This document shows, piece by piece, positions 29,594-43,371 of a stretch of 55,000 nucleotides of DNA. Below the pieces are notes generated by a model. That model did not search any database, was not told the origin of the DNA, and was given only the letters and a program-made list of their open reading frames with translations. This DNA comes from Glandiceps talaboti (Eukaryota; Hemichordata; Enteropneusta; Spengelidae): contig NC_135570.1 of the NCBI RefSeq assembly GCF_964340395.1, positions 11,615,322 to 11,670,321 of the forward strand, in the 5' to 3' direction. Position 1 is the first letter of the stretch. Every line of letters starts with the position of its first letter. Both the position numbers and the translations under genes were made by a program.

Positions 29594-31627
29594 ATTGAAA
29601 ATATATATAAAAGAAACTCTATGATTGGCCAATTTGCTGCTGAATAACTAGTCTGTTCCATGAACTCCTGGGGGGCGTACCTACCCAAAGAGATCCCTTG
29701 GGGTGCAGATTCTATCAGTACCATCAAGCATCTGTGTGGTAGACTACTGAATAAATAACTACCTTGCAACGTTTGAGGGCGTACTAACATATACAGCACT
29801 AGTACTGTACGGAAATGTTTCAAGGGGAAAGATGCAGAACAAAAGAGAAATCGCACAAGATGATACAAAGCATTCATAGAGTCAATACAAGTTACAGCAT
29901 TACATATTTAATAGCATAATTATCATTCATTATGTCTTACATATAGTAAATTTGAATTTTGAATTACCAATAAATTGTATTACAAATTTTTTTTAAAAGT
30001 GTAAACAATTCTTGCTTTAAAATGATAAAAACAATTGTTAGTAACCTTGTACTTACATTATGTAGTATAAAAAAAGACAAAAATTGTAAAAAATGAATTC
30101 ATATTCAAATAATTCTTTAGTATTGAAAATTGTTTGAACCCCAGAACCTTTTTTTAATCAAATAAACTTACAACACCATACCTTAATACTTCAGCAAAAT
30201 TAAAAAAATTGTGTGTTTCCGATAACCTGACGACCCTTAATTTAAGCTGCTGACCTTCAACATTTAAAAAAAAAAAGTGTCTTCTTGACCTTCACGCACG
30301 TCTGTTTTCTTTCCCTAGTGATGCCTGTATAAAATATTATAGAAGTGGTATTCTGACCATCGTTTTGTTTGGTATTGGGTCGAAGTAATATTTTTGAAAA
30401 AAAAACAAAAAAACGTTACTACGAGGCCATGTTATCGGAAATACACAGTTATTTTTATTTTCTTTGCCTTAAATAAACATGATTCGGGTAAATAAATAGG
30501 ATTCAGGAATACATGGTTGTAAAAAAAAATGCAACGTCAGATCATATGACTAAATATATTGCTGAATTTGCCTCTGAAAATACAGGCATTTTGTAAATAT
30601 GGGTATTTTCCCTTCTCTACTCTCTAGCAAACATACTACCATTCTCACTATATTTGTACTGTATAATGTACTGCTCTAAACAAAATATATTATTTTTAAT
30701 AAAGGGCCTCATGTTGCTGTAAAAATACAGATTTGGTAAAAAAAAAATCTTTTGGCATGCAAGCTTTTTAAAGTTGGTTTCAATTTGGTAAATCCATAAA
30801 CCAACATGTGGTATTAATGAATATGAACTTTGTTATACATTTCAGTGCAAATTTGGGGAAATAATCCATGAAAGTTTTAATCTCACGATGCAGTCAAAAC
30901 TTCAACTTTTTAACAAAACAAAACGACTTTATGGTAATTGGCCCAATCAGAATTTGTTATTGCAATAAACCTTGGCTTTTTAACTTACATTGACCATGGT
31001 GCATTATTGTAGTGTTGAGGGGAAGCCCTTGGCAATAGTTATGAAAAAGGCTAAGTTGGATTAGAAAGCTGATTGGGCCACCCCCAGGGAAGGAGGGGGT
31101 AATGCCATAGGCAACAAAACATGGATGGTCTGCACAAAAGGGGTCCCTTTTATTGCCCTCAGGATATGCTGTTAAGACTGAAACTTAAAACATAGTTTTT
31201 CCATAGTATGGTTAACTTCTAAACATTCAAAACTGAGTTCTCCTCCATTAATTAGAAGTTATATTAGCCACGGCATATTTTCCTTATGACACATGCCAGG
31301 GTTTGGTAGTCTGTGATGTTGCACCTCCCTGTGACAACTACCCATAAAGATAACCCTACTCACAATTATTTCATACCCCTGTGGGTTTAAGATTCTGTGT
31401 TCTTGTTAAGGATGGTAAATAGGTAAAATCTACCCGAGTTCCCCAGGGTTGATACTGGGGATCCATACAAATTATGATACAAGATCCAAAAAATCTATCC
31501 AAGTTTTATCAGTAACCACTCCATCCCCCATTCAATACCAGAGTTCCAAAACCTTATATTTACCCATCATGCATCATTAGTAAATTGTCCCATCCACTGT
31601 TTGTACCCTCCTCTTACTATATCAAAG

Positions 31628-31732
31628 CCTGTTTACTGCACTGTCGAGATAATTGTTACCTGGCCATACCTCCTAACCCTTGTATTACCAGCTAGTGATC
31701 GATGTATCTCGACAGCGTAGTAAACAGGTTAA
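31628..31732. mobile_element. Short TIR element related to 32238-32632
   Basis: CCTGTTTACTGCACTGTCGA and its reverse counterpart TCGACAGCGTAGTAAACAGG bracket about 55 bases. Its terminal GCCTGTTTAC matches the 32238 element. Confidence 0.6.
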
Positions 31733-32237
31733 CTACATCACAATATTCACAGTCAATTCATCATCACACCTTGTGTATGTACCCTCCTCTATAGACATTC
31801 AGTTATATGAATTAAGTACCAACAATTATGCATATTTATTCCACATTTATGTGTCATTCTATTAAACCTAAGTTTATCCTAGCATTAGGTTATCAATCCT
31901 TAGATCAAACCATAAAAGGACGACATTTTCCCAAAAAATAAAATTGATGTTCAAATGTAGTAGTATATCATGATGTATAGTAAGTAATGTCACTTCACTT
32001 TAAAAATCTACCAGTACTTGGGGAAACTAAACAAAGTCAAGTGTTTTAACTTCATAAAATTACTGATAGTACAAAATCATATTAATATCCTGAGTAACTG
32101 TAAGTTCACTGAATATATATATATTTTATAAGTATAAAATGTGCCTTAATATAATACAGTACTCAGTTATTTTGAATTGATTTTTTTGTGTGAATAGTAC
32201 TTTTTGACTGCATCCTGTCTACATGTGATTACGCATA

Positions 32238-32632
32238 TAGCCTGTTTACGGCACTTACCGCATATTCCATTTAATCTCCGATAATTTCACTTGTGATTAG
32301 AATTGCAAAAAGCTGATAACACGGTTTGAAAATCTCAATGCACAATTGCCCAATTAGCTTGTTCGTCTCCCTGGGTTGCCCCATATGATTATTCAAATGA
32401 AGTGATATGCAGATGAGTATGTGCATGTAAGGGTAATTTGAACTCATGAAATTGCATGTCTGAACTTATGTTTGTGTCCATCTGCATATCACTTCATTTG
32501 AATAATTATATGGGACAACCCAGGGTGAGCTGATTGGGCAATTATGCGGTGAGATATCAGATTTTTTCAATTCTTGAAGGTATCAGAGATTAAACGAAAT
32601 ATACCATAAGCAACATAAGCAGGCTATTAAAC
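32238..32632. mobile_element. Foldback MITE with long arms, TA target
   Basis: GCCTGTTTACGG at the left end is answered by ATAAGCAGGC at the right. Inner blocks GATATGCAGATG, TTCATTTGAATAATTATATG and CCCAATTAGCTTG also recur in reverse. Each arm is about 190 bases, with TA at both edges. No ORF. Confidence 0.75.
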
Positions 32633-32888
32633 ATACAACACTGTAAATACACAATAAACAATTTGAAATGTTTGTCAAATATATTGTATTACATATTCAG
32701 TTGAAAATTATATTTATACTGACATGGCATAGTTATAATACATTTTACAATCAGACTATGTACATCTCAACTCAACCCAACCCAACTATATGGTTCTAAT
32801 TTCTCATGCTGGTGTACGACAACGATTCTTTGCATTCAGAGACTTGTGATTTATGACAATACACACCAGTTGGTATATTTTGTAAAAT

Positions 32889-33168
32889 AGAATTCAGAGT
32901 AAGGGGCCACTGGTTGCCACTGTCCATTAGAATTCAGAGCAAGGGGCTATTGGTTGCCACTGCCCATTAGAATTCAGAGCAAGGGGCCATTGGTTGCCAC
33001 TGTCCATTAGAATTCAGAGCAAGGGGCCATTGGTTGCCACTGCCCATTAGAATTCAGAGCAAGGGGCCATTGGTTGCCACTGTCCATTAGAATTCAGAGT
33101 AAGGGGCCATTGATTGCCACTGTTCATTTGAATTCAGAGTAGGCCTACTGGCCATTGGTTGCTATGGG
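32889..33168 (+). repeat. 40-base minisatellite with an EcoRI site per unit
   Basis: Unit AGAATTCAGAGCAAGGGGCC, then ATTGGTTGCCACTGTCCATT. Starts at 32889 and every 40 bases to 33129, with decayed copies to about 33260. Confidence 0.92.
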
Positions 33169-33960
33169 TGACTTTGAATAATTTCAATCAGAATACAGGT
33201 CCATTCGTTGCCATTCACTTATTCTTTGAAATCAGAGTAAGGGTCCATTGGTTGACGCATACGGTTCTTTAATGCTGTAGACATGGCCTTGTAATTTGCT
33301 GTAACAAATTGAATGAAAGAATGTTACAATTTTCTACAAATAAACAGTTCATGCACTTCATCATAGAATTCCAATATGAAATAATTACAAACAGGTTTGC
33401 CTTGGTGTTTCACTCATATGAAGACATTTTTTACACACACTCAGACAAAGTCAAATCCAAAACAAACAATAATAGAGGTGCCATGCACAGTAGGGGACAT
33501 AGATGTAGACAAGTTGATATGTTAATTATCAGTCAGAAAGTAAACAATTGAAGCCATTACAATCATGAAGTCCATGTGAAATGTTTTCAACAGAAGCCTG
33601 TTACATGCCTGTATGTATATAACAATGCTTACAGTCTATATCACTTGTCAATGTGATTGGGTAAAGGATCCCACTGTGTTTGTTGTGTCTATGTTATTGT
33701 TACTGGTAGCCTGGAGTTGAAATGTGTCTATCCCTTCATCAAAAACATCATGTTATGACTGTAACAGTAATGTGACACTGTTTGTACTGTACTTGTCACA
33801 TCTGATAAAACTTAATTTCTAGTTGATAGCTTTGATTATTATCGTATCATTGTGTTTTCATCTTTAGATGTTACAGTTGTCCACAATGCCAGCCACACAG
33901 GACACTGCACTTTCAGCTAGGAGGAGGTTAACTATATCAAATAGTAACCAGTCAGTGATT

Positions 33961-34317
33961 TTAAAGTGGCCATATCAATGAGGATCGGGTATTTATTTTG
34001 GATTTTTAATTTATAAAACAATTTTATCATGGCTTCTTACTTGAAAAATCAATATGAAACAACATCGTCTAAGTCTGTGTTTGTAACTCAATACATTGCA
34101 AAAAGCCAAAAATGTGCAAAAAATGTTTGTTATTGTATGTACAATAATAAACATTTTACACATTTATTATGTTTTTGCAATTGCTAGAACTACAAGGACG
34201 TGGCCTATGTTGTTTCACATTGATTTTCCAAGTATGAAGCCGTGATAAAATTGTTTTATAAATTAAGAATCCAAAATAAATACCTAATCCTCATCCATAT
34301 GGCCACTTTAAGGTATA
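33961..34317. mobile_element. Foldback MITE with TTAA target site (piggyBac-type)
   Basis: Arms of about 105 bases start AGTGGCCATAT and end ATATGGCCACT. They match over TATTTATTTTGGATT, TTTATAAAACAATTTTATCA and AATATGAAACAACAT (reversed on the right). Both ends are flanked by TTAA, the piggyBac-type target duplication. No ORF. Confidence 0.75.
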
Positions 34318-34611
34318 TTGTGACTTGGGACCAATTTCCCTAAAAATCAGTCTTATTCAAATCTCTCCAAATTTTGCTGTATAAAAGCTTATTTCTGGTA
34401 CTTATAATTTTAAAAAATTGGATTTGATATTTTGTTTTCAAGGAAATAATCGATTATTTTCCCATAGAGAGTTAACACAGTAATAGTATCAGGTAGCCAT
34501 TTTGATTTCTAAAATAGTTTGAGTTTAATATCATGTTACCTCTCTATATACATACAAAAGTTGTGTGGTGACCCCTTGACCCCTAATTTTTTCTTGATTT
34601 CAACTGAGAAT

Positions 34612-34859
34612 AGGGAACTTGCAAACCCGCCATGTTGAATGTTGCATGATGGGAAATGTGATAATAAATACTGATCAATTAGTATTGTAAACAATGTTGT
34701 TAAATTGTTTATAACCACGAATGATCAATTCATAGTCACCCTGACCAATGTGGGAGGTTTATTTCATTGGTAGCTCCAGATAAGATATTACGATAACAAC
34801 AGATAATCCCATAGTCCTTTGCATCTGAGCATGCTCAGTCTGGATTGCAAGTTCCCTAT
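34612..34859 (-). mobile_element. MITE, GGGAACTTG family, copy beside the ankyrin stop codon
   Basis: Reverse copy of 24986-25228 with the same termini and interior words (GTTGAATGTTGCATGATGGG, TCTGAGCATGCTCAGTCTGG). It starts 48 bases after the ankyrin protein stop codon. Confidence 0.8.
34758..34763 (-). terminator. First AATAAA after the ankyrin stop, inside a MITE
   Basis: The minus-strand AATAAA lies about 145 bases after the stop codon at 34908 and within the inverted-repeat element 34612-34859. If used, the element supplies the poly(A) signal. Confidence 0.35.
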
Positions 34860-34907
34860 GAGTTGGCATTATAATTAAAGAATGTACTGTGTTCAAACTA
34901 TTTGTAA

Positions 34908-36498
34908 TTACAACATAATATGTTTACCTTCATCAAAACTTTCATCCAGCTTCTGACTGCTATTTGATTGGCTTGCAGTATTATTTGTAGTTTTTGCTGG
35001 TTGCCCTGACAACCCTGCTGTGGATGAGTTGATGCCAGAGTCAGTATGCAGTGCTTCAACAGCGTGGAAATTCAGTTGCTTATTGCCAGATGTGATATTG
35101 CCATTTGAAACTGGCTTTGCAGTTTTGCCATTATTACTAACTGTCTCATCAGAACGTTCTCTGGTGTCAAATATGGCTGGCACTTTCAGAGGTCTACTTT
35201 TCCTTTCCATTTTCATCAACTGTTCTTTTGTAGGGGTCAAAAATCTTACTTGTTTCTTGTTTTTCTTTTTTGGTGATCCATTATTAGATACCTGTTCATC
35301 CCCATCGCTTAAGACGTTTTCTCCATCACTTAAGACGTTTTCATTATCACTCAACGCATTCTCCGTATCACTTGTGACATTCTCAACATGACTTGCACCA
35401 TTCTGCTCCACCATCTTGTCTTGTGTACCATTCGCATCATTTGACGGTGAAAGCCAAGTTCTACTAACTGCTGCCACATCAGTTGGTGTTGTTTGCTTGT
35501 TAGGGGTGCCAGGTTCATTGTCACGAAGACTCTCGTTGCTGTCAACCTCAAAAAAGCCTTGTTCAAATTTTGACATTAATTGCAAGATCCTGTTATTAAC
35601 TTTTGTCCTTTTCTTGTCTTGGTTTGCTTGTTCGCCCACTTGGGCTGAAATCACTGGTGGTGATGGTGGTGGTGGTGATGGTGATGGTGGTGATGGTGGT
35701 GGTGGTGGTAGTGATGGTGATGGTGGCAGCAGCAATAGCTTTGGTGGTGGTGGTGGTGGTGGTGGTGGTGGTGGCGGCGTTGGTGACTTTGTTGGTTGTG
35801 AGAACTTTACTACCTTTTCTATTTTAATATCAGTCTTTTTCTCCTTTTTCTCTAACAATACACTTGTTTTTTCCGTTTCAGTCATCTTCGCAACCTCTTG
35901 TGGTACACTTTTAGTTTGTGTACCCCCCAACTTGACGATGGTAATGACTTTCTCGGCAGTTACTTTTTGCTTTGGCAAAATATCTTCCTTCTCAGAGTCA
36001 ATGCGAACTCGATGCACTTGCGCTGAAACAGATACTGTTCTGTCCACTGGGGCTTCATCAGGTGATGAGGGTGGGCTAAAATCGGGATTGAAATCTGGAT
36101 TTGTATTTGTGGTAATTGTAAGTGGTGCTAAAGGCAACTTTTTTTCAGGTTCAGTTTTAAGTAGTTCTTTTTTGGAATCATTTGTACCCTTCATTTCTAC
36201 TTTTGAGTCGTCTTTGGTACTCTTCGTAACTGCAGATGTCGACAGAGGTGTTTTGTTGTCTATGTTTTTGGGTATTACAACTGCTTTAGGTTTGGGTATT
36301 TCTGGTTCATTAAACAAACCTTCATCTTCAACCCACTTGAAGCTGTCTCCAAGAGTCACGGAAGTTTCACTTATTTTCCTTTTCGCGTTATCTTGTTCAG
36401 CAACAGGCACTTCTGCAGGTTCTTTCAAAGTCCAGTTTTCTCCAACCTTCTCACCATCTGTATTGTTGTTTTCTTCAGCATTCTTGTCCTTTGGACTA
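34908..36498 (-). CDS. Ankyrin protein coding exon 10 (long disordered tail)
   Basis: 530 codons from SSPKDKNAEENN to DEGKHIML and stop. It contains a run of 12 prolines followed by mixed Pro/Ser/Leu (DNA about 35650-35785), three or four imperfect 10-residue LSDxENV repeats (about 35290-35390) and the KQVRF motif (about 35233-35250). An alternative donor, GAAG/GTAAAC, at 34928 would remove the last five residues and lead to an unseen further exon. The opposite strand is open over 35416-36510, but that is a shadow of this exon. Confidence 0.85.
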
Positions 36499-39400
36499 CT
36501 GGTAATATGAGAGAGAGACACAGAAATTAGGGTAGTTGTGATGTCACCATAACAGGTTTTCCCATAAACCCCTGTGGGAACTCCCCCAAACAGCTGAACA
36601 CATCAAGTGCAGTAGGGCTTCTTTTAAAGATTTCAAAGTTAAATAAGTTACCAATGTGCTATTTTATCACCCAAAATCCAAAATCATATGTAAGTTAATA
36701 GCAGTAATCAATACAAGTGTACTAAAGGTAGAAATAAGTCTGACTGGACTTTTCCTTTAAGATTTAGAACTCCTAGTGCTGCAGCTTTACAGTTTAAAAT
36801 GCTAGAAAGTTAGTATTACCTGTCATACTTTGGAGTTGGAAATTTCTCGATGTCAATATTTTCACTCAGAAGTTGCTGTCTCAGCATCAGTGCATCTTGG
36901 TCACCGACATCAGGCAGCGCTATTCGTCCTGCAATAAAATGATGTCATGATATGCAAATAATATGTACTGATGTAATGATATGCAAATAATTCATACTGA
37001 CGTAATGATATGCAAATAATTCATACTGATGTCATCATATGCAAATAATTCACACAAAATATAGTACTGTTCTGTTGCAATCTATTTTAAGTTTTTGAAT
37101 TGCAAAATTGGATTTCCCAACTGTAATAATAACAATTGTATTCCTGATGTAAGAATTATTGGCACAATAAGTGAACAACATGTGCTTCTCTAGTTTCAAG
37201 CAGTGTTTGCTGTAAACAAAGTTGAGATGCAACTGACACACAGCTGTTTCTTGTGACACATGGTTTTCCCCTAAAGTCGGGGTAAATCCAGTCGTATAAT
37301 GTTGACCGCAAGAAAAAATGTTGCCTTTTATTAGGAGGGACACTTCGCATCCAAGTTTATCATAAAAAATTGAAACTTCATAGTTTATATAGTCATTTGA
37401 TAAAACCAGACAGTGGAGACTCAATGATAAAACCACAGACAGTGGAGACTCCATGATAAAACCACAGACAGTGGAGACTCTATGATAAAACCACAGACAG
37501 TGGAGACTCTATGATAAAACCACAGACACTGGAGACTCTATGATAAAACCACAGACAGTGGAGACTCTATGATAAAACCACAGACAGTGGAGACTCAATG
37601 ATAAAACCACAGACAGTGGAGACTCCATGATAAAACCACAGACAGTGGAGACTCTATGATAAAACCACAGACAGTGGAGACTCAATGATAAAACCACAGA
37701 CAGTGGAGACTCCATGATAAAACCACAGACAGTGGAGACTCCATGATAAAACCACAGACAGTGGAGACTCTATGATAAAACCACAGACAGTGGAGACTCT
37801 ATGATAAAACCACAGACAGTAGAGACTCCATGATAAAACCACAGACAGTGGAGACTCTATGATAAAACCCCAGACAGTGGAGACTCAATGATAAAACCAC
37901 AGACAGTGGAGACTCTATGATAAAACCACAGACAGTGGAGACGCTATATGATAAAACCACAGACAGTGGAGACGCTATCATAAAACCACAGACAGTGGAG
38001 ACTCTATGATAAAACCACAGATAGTGGAGACTCTATCATAAAACCACAGACAGTGGAGACTCTATGATAAAACCACAGACAGTGGAGACTCTATGATAAA
38101 ACCACAGACAGTGGAGACGCTATCATAAAACCACAGACAGTGGAGACTTTATGATAAAACCACAGACAGTGGAGACTCTATGATAAAACCACAGACAGTG
38201 GAGACTCTATGATAAAACCACAGACAGTGGAGACTCTATGATAAAACCACAGACAGTGGAGACTCTATGATAAAACCACAGACAGTGGAGACTCTATGAT
38301 AAAACCACAGACAGTGGAGACTCTATGATAAAACCACAGACAGTGGAGACTTGGTCGGATAAAACCATGAAAAAGAACTTGAAAAAGAACTATCTAAGAC
38401 TACCAAAGACAGCCTTGAGAAGAACAAATATTTGAGAACTTTTTTGATGTTCTACTTACGATTAGTTGGTTGGAAGAGTTGTCTAAGTGGTGTTGGCGTT
38501 ATCTCTGTTTCTGTTGCAATGGCGGCAGTGCTAATCCCACCTATTTTACCATTGCCAAGACCATGGCTTACACTGGCACTTTTCATTGGCGTATGTTTTA
38601 CTTTCTTAGGTTCTCGTGACCAGGATTTCGACTTTAAGAACTTTCCTTTCTTTTTTACTTTTACTTTCTCCTGAAATGATATCATGAGATAAAGATTATT
38701 TGTATTATTATCAAATAATCAAATAATTGGACAGTACGCAGATGTCAAAGAACTATTATCATATATGTAGCAGAGATTATTTGCACTGTTGTTTACTAGA
38801 GGTATTTGCACTGCAGTGCTATGCTGAAAACATTCTTGTATTCCTGTATGCAAGAGAGTGCACAATCATTGAAAAGCATACGATCGCACAATATCATTTT
38901 TACTGCAATTTGCTGTTTTGGATAAACATATGTAATAATAACAGAATCCCATTCTGCAGGAGTTCCAGTATGGGTACTTGGAGGTATTTGCACTTATGCT
39001 TGAGGTGTGTTCTGCTGCACTTTCATGAGTGTGTGATATAGCCACAGAGAACACCGCAAGCACTTGTGTATATACCCTGAGTATGCCACACATCATGGGT
39101 TTCTGTGCATCATGGGTTTCTGAAGACAATTATGGAGGGCATGCGAGTCTCCAATTTCCACACTATTGTGAAATGATAGAATATATAATTTATAACCAAA
39201 AATGTTCATCGGCTTGGGAGACTCCAAAAGACTAAAATAGCTAGGTTATAACACTTGAGCAATTCAAACATTTTTAGCATTGAATTTTGATGTCTTGGTC
39301 GACGGTGATAATGGGGATTGTTAGACCTAGCCAGATCAAAAGGTCTATGCAAATAGCCATGAACTGCTTGTATGTTATAACCTGTGTAAGTTATTTAATT

Positions 39401-42019
39401 CTGTACTTACCTTTTCATGTGACTTGAAATTTTTCATGATGTCTTCATCCATTGCTTTTATAGCGATGATTGGGCTTATAAAATATTTAGACTTGTATTT
39501 GTCTTCTCCTGGTGAAAAAAATTGTTGAATTTTGTAATTTTATCATTTTTATCTTAATTTTATTTTGGCACACTGAGATATAGTTCAATGTGCTTGTATC
39601 TCACAAATGTCTATGGTATAATCCAGCAAATACTGTACACCGAGATATTTTCACCACCAGAAAAGTTTGCAGTTTTACTGTCTTCAAACCACTTTTCAAA
39701 GATTAATTTTACCAATTACTGATTGGCACATTGTGTTCATGCACAAGAACACATTTTAATAAATGCTTTTTGGGGGTTTTGTTTTCCAGCAAAGAAGAAA
39801 TAAGTCTTTAGAAAAAACTTTCCAGGTTTACAGTATTCAGGTTTTGCTATATAAAGCCCTAGAATGTGTATAATTTATCATTATTTTCCAGACTGTAAAC
39901 TACTTCACAATGACATACCATAAAATTAAAATTAGATTACTATAAAATAATCAGTTGTAATGCAACCACTGGTTCCTCTTATGTTTAAGCAAAAAAACGG
40001 GTGTCCCATCGCCTAGCAACAAACTTTGGTACTAACCTTCTCCAAAGGCTTTAGATGCACTGACAAATTTAGGGTCGATAATTTTACCACCAGTCAGTGA
40101 CATAGCATACAAGTTACAGTCTTTCTCACTGCTTTGTATGGCTAACGTGTATGGAGTATTACCATGCTGTAATAAAAGTAAACAACTTTCAGCATTATGT
40201 TGTAAACATACAGGTCAACTAACTAGGAGAAACTTTTACAACACAGCGTCTAGTTGTAAACATACTCATTCATTACTAAGGCTGTTTGCATTTGCACAGC
40301 TGGAAGGCTCATCATATGAGATTGTGCTGTTTGAGATAATTGTCAAGCTTGGTGAAAGTCAGATATGTAGGCCAGTAATTATAAAGGTAGGCCGACTCTA
40401 CTGTAATTAGAATTTATAACACAAATATGGGTGTATATGCATTGTGTATATAAATGGTGTATATTTTACAAATGTCTTGAGATCATCCAATTTTCTTCCT
40501 CATCTACCTCTTGTCAAAATCCACAACCTCTTTTATGGCACCCTCCAAGGAAGGAGTATCAGCTCTGGTTTATGAGTATGTCCATTGAAGACATCCGGAG
40601 TATAATTATCACATATTTAGAATGCCATCACATGTCTATTAATTTCATTTATGGCAATCATTATCATGACAACACAATGCACTACCCAAACTCAATATGT
40701 ATGATATGTGCAGATGGTTGTGTAAGAAGTCACCAAAGTTGCTGTACAAAAATCTTTCTGATTGGTCAATAAGTTACTCTGCAAAGATCTTTCTGATTGG
40801 TCAATAAGTTGCTCTCCAAGGATTATTCTGATTGGTCAATAATTTGCTGGATAATGTGTTTGGTCTTGGGGCCCAATGGGGGAGGAAGTGCATAAACATA
40901 AAACCGTCAGTGTTTGAAATATTTGGAATCGAGTATTAAATGAGAATCAAAAAGATTAATTCAAGATGATGAAGACCCTTGATTTTTCTTTTAATAAAGG
41001 CCTATGTTTCAATCCCAGTCGTCGTATTAGTGTTAACTTATAAATAGGGATTATCTGGTGTCATTCTATTGTTCTGGACAAACTTTTTCTATAGTTCAGA
41101 TCTACATTTTAATCCTCCTCCTAAGTGGGCCTTTGACACGATTTTTACCTTATCAGCAGCGTGGATGTCAGCGCCCCCTTTGACGAGAATTGATAAACAG
41201 GATGCTTTTCCCATTTCTGCTGCATAGTATGCTGTTGTTCTTCCTTGGTTGTCTCTGGCATCAACAGCACCTGACTTTGTGAGTTGACCTATCATCCATT
41301 TAAGGCAGTCACTGTGTCCTCGACCTATGGACAACAAATCAGAATTTAGGTTGTACCTTTCATTAAAAAAAACTATAATGATATGATATTGTGTTTTTGA
41401 TACAAAACTATTAGAGCACACGCGCATAAGTATCTGTTGCACTAGTTGCCCAGATATTAATGATGTTTTATAGGAAAATAATAGAGTGTTGATTTCCATG
41501 AAAACAAGATGGTGAACCCCCAAATTTCTTGTAATATTTAAAAATGTCCAAGAACAAGCTTTCATATGGTGAACTTTGGAAAGATTTTAAATGTTTTGAT
41601 TCCAAAGGCACATTCTACTTTAATAGTAAAATAGTCTAAACATATAATTCTCTCTCATCGACAACATTTGTAATTCCAAAACCATAATATATCTATTGAG
41701 GTCTTCTCTTTGAAGTAGTGATAAATGACATTGTGTTATCAATCTACTGGTGTCGTATTTTTATTTCCCTTTATACGGTTTGGGAGAAGCCTTGGAGGAG
41801 AAAAAATTATGTCATGAATTTGTAATTACTATGTTTGAGTTCAGACATGACACTGTTGATACATGTCGCCAAACACCTAGTTAGAGAAATGAATATCTTG
41901 TATTGCAATAACTCACATGGGTATCAAGACATATGATATTAGTAATTGTCTTGACACCTAATAGTATGTAAACTACTGTAGTAACATGGAATGTTGTTCT
42001 ACTTACATCCATTTGACTA

Positions 42020-42099
<80 letters not shown>

Positions 42100-43306
42100 A
42101 GAGGGGGAGGGAGGGAGAGAGAGAGTGAGGGGAGGAGGGAGGGAGGGGGAGAGGGGAGGGAGGGAGGCAGACAGATAGACACAGACAGAGACAGAGACAA
42201 AGACAGAGAGAGACAGATAGCTTAGAACTTGTAATTTTGTCAATCTGAGATTTAACTTACCACCAACAATATGTAAGGGTGTGATACCACCATCCATTTT
42301 ATCAAGAATCATCAATGGGCCCATCTTACTAATAATCCACTTGACCATATCTAGGTGGCCACCGACGGCTGCTGCATGTAAAGGTGTGGCACGGGTAAAA
42401 CTACGCAGACTCCGTGGGTTCAAAGAAGCGCTATGCTCTACCATGTATTTCATACACGTCAATTGTCCACTTTTGGCTGCATAATGAAGCGGTGATTGAC
42501 CTGGAAGTGATTGACATAGACAAGATAGAACAATTATTTATATGGCAAAGTATTATATGAGGCTAGGGATCCAGAAATAAAATGTAAATTACGAATTTCA
42601 TAAATTATCCGTGAAAAATCATTAACTCACAGTCAAAGAGTGGTAACTTTATTACATTTATGTTAAAGTTGCGGGTATGTTGATAGGAAGCAACATTCAC
42701 CAAATTCTGGATAACACAACTTTACAAAAGAATATATTAAACCATGTGACCTTTTTGCAAAGCACATTGCACAATATCATTTTTGATATGTTTCTTAACT
42801 GGCACGAAAAGATTGCATAGAAAAAAGTTGGTGAGGACAAAGTAAGGACATCAAATTTATGTTTTACGACCTTTATTTTGAAATCTTACAGTTTTACAAC
42901 AAATCAAAGGTACCGGTGAGTATGGATACTGAGTTTATATCCTACTAGATGCTGATCTCAATAAATTATATATGCGTGTGTATACATTATGTCTCTTGAA
43001 ATCTTATAATAGCACATATATATGTGCCACACTACTTCTTGAAACTTGAAATGTAACGTACGATATACAATTTGACATTTGTGTTCCTGTTCGAGGTAAT
43101 TTAGACAAAAATTGACTTGTGCATATGATTTTTTTGTAATAGTGTATGTGCCTGTATGTATGTATGTATGTATGTATGTATGTATGTATGTATGTATGTG
43201 TGTGTATGTATGTATGTATGTATCTATGTATGTATGTATGTATGTATGTATGTATGTATGTGTGTGTGTATGTGTGTGTGTATGTATGTATGTATGTATG
43301 TATGTA

Positions 43307-43371
<65 letters not shown>

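Larger units (their letters stand above)
27609..34600. other. Intergenic region between RACK1 and the ankyrin gene
   Basis: The two genes converge here. No protein gene was recognised. Three minisatellites (28571, 28966, 32889) and four TIR elements account for about a quarter of it. The remainder is AT-rich unique-looking sequence. Confidence 0.5.

Noticed and set aside
35416-36510. 364-residue plus-strand ORF rich in Gly, Val and Ser
   Set aside because: It is antisense to the polyproline ankyrin exon. Its glycine run is the complement of the proline codons, and there are no splice signals or known domain.
37397-38356. CRISPR-like regular repeat array
   Set aside because: Pure head-to-tail 29-base units without unique spacers, in an animal intron: a minisatellite.
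41881-42462. 193-residue minus-strand ORF extending the ankyrin exon with Ser/Leu/Pro repeats
   Set aside because: Read-through of the GTAAGT donor at 42260 into the (GA)n microsatellite. The next exon joins in frame without it.
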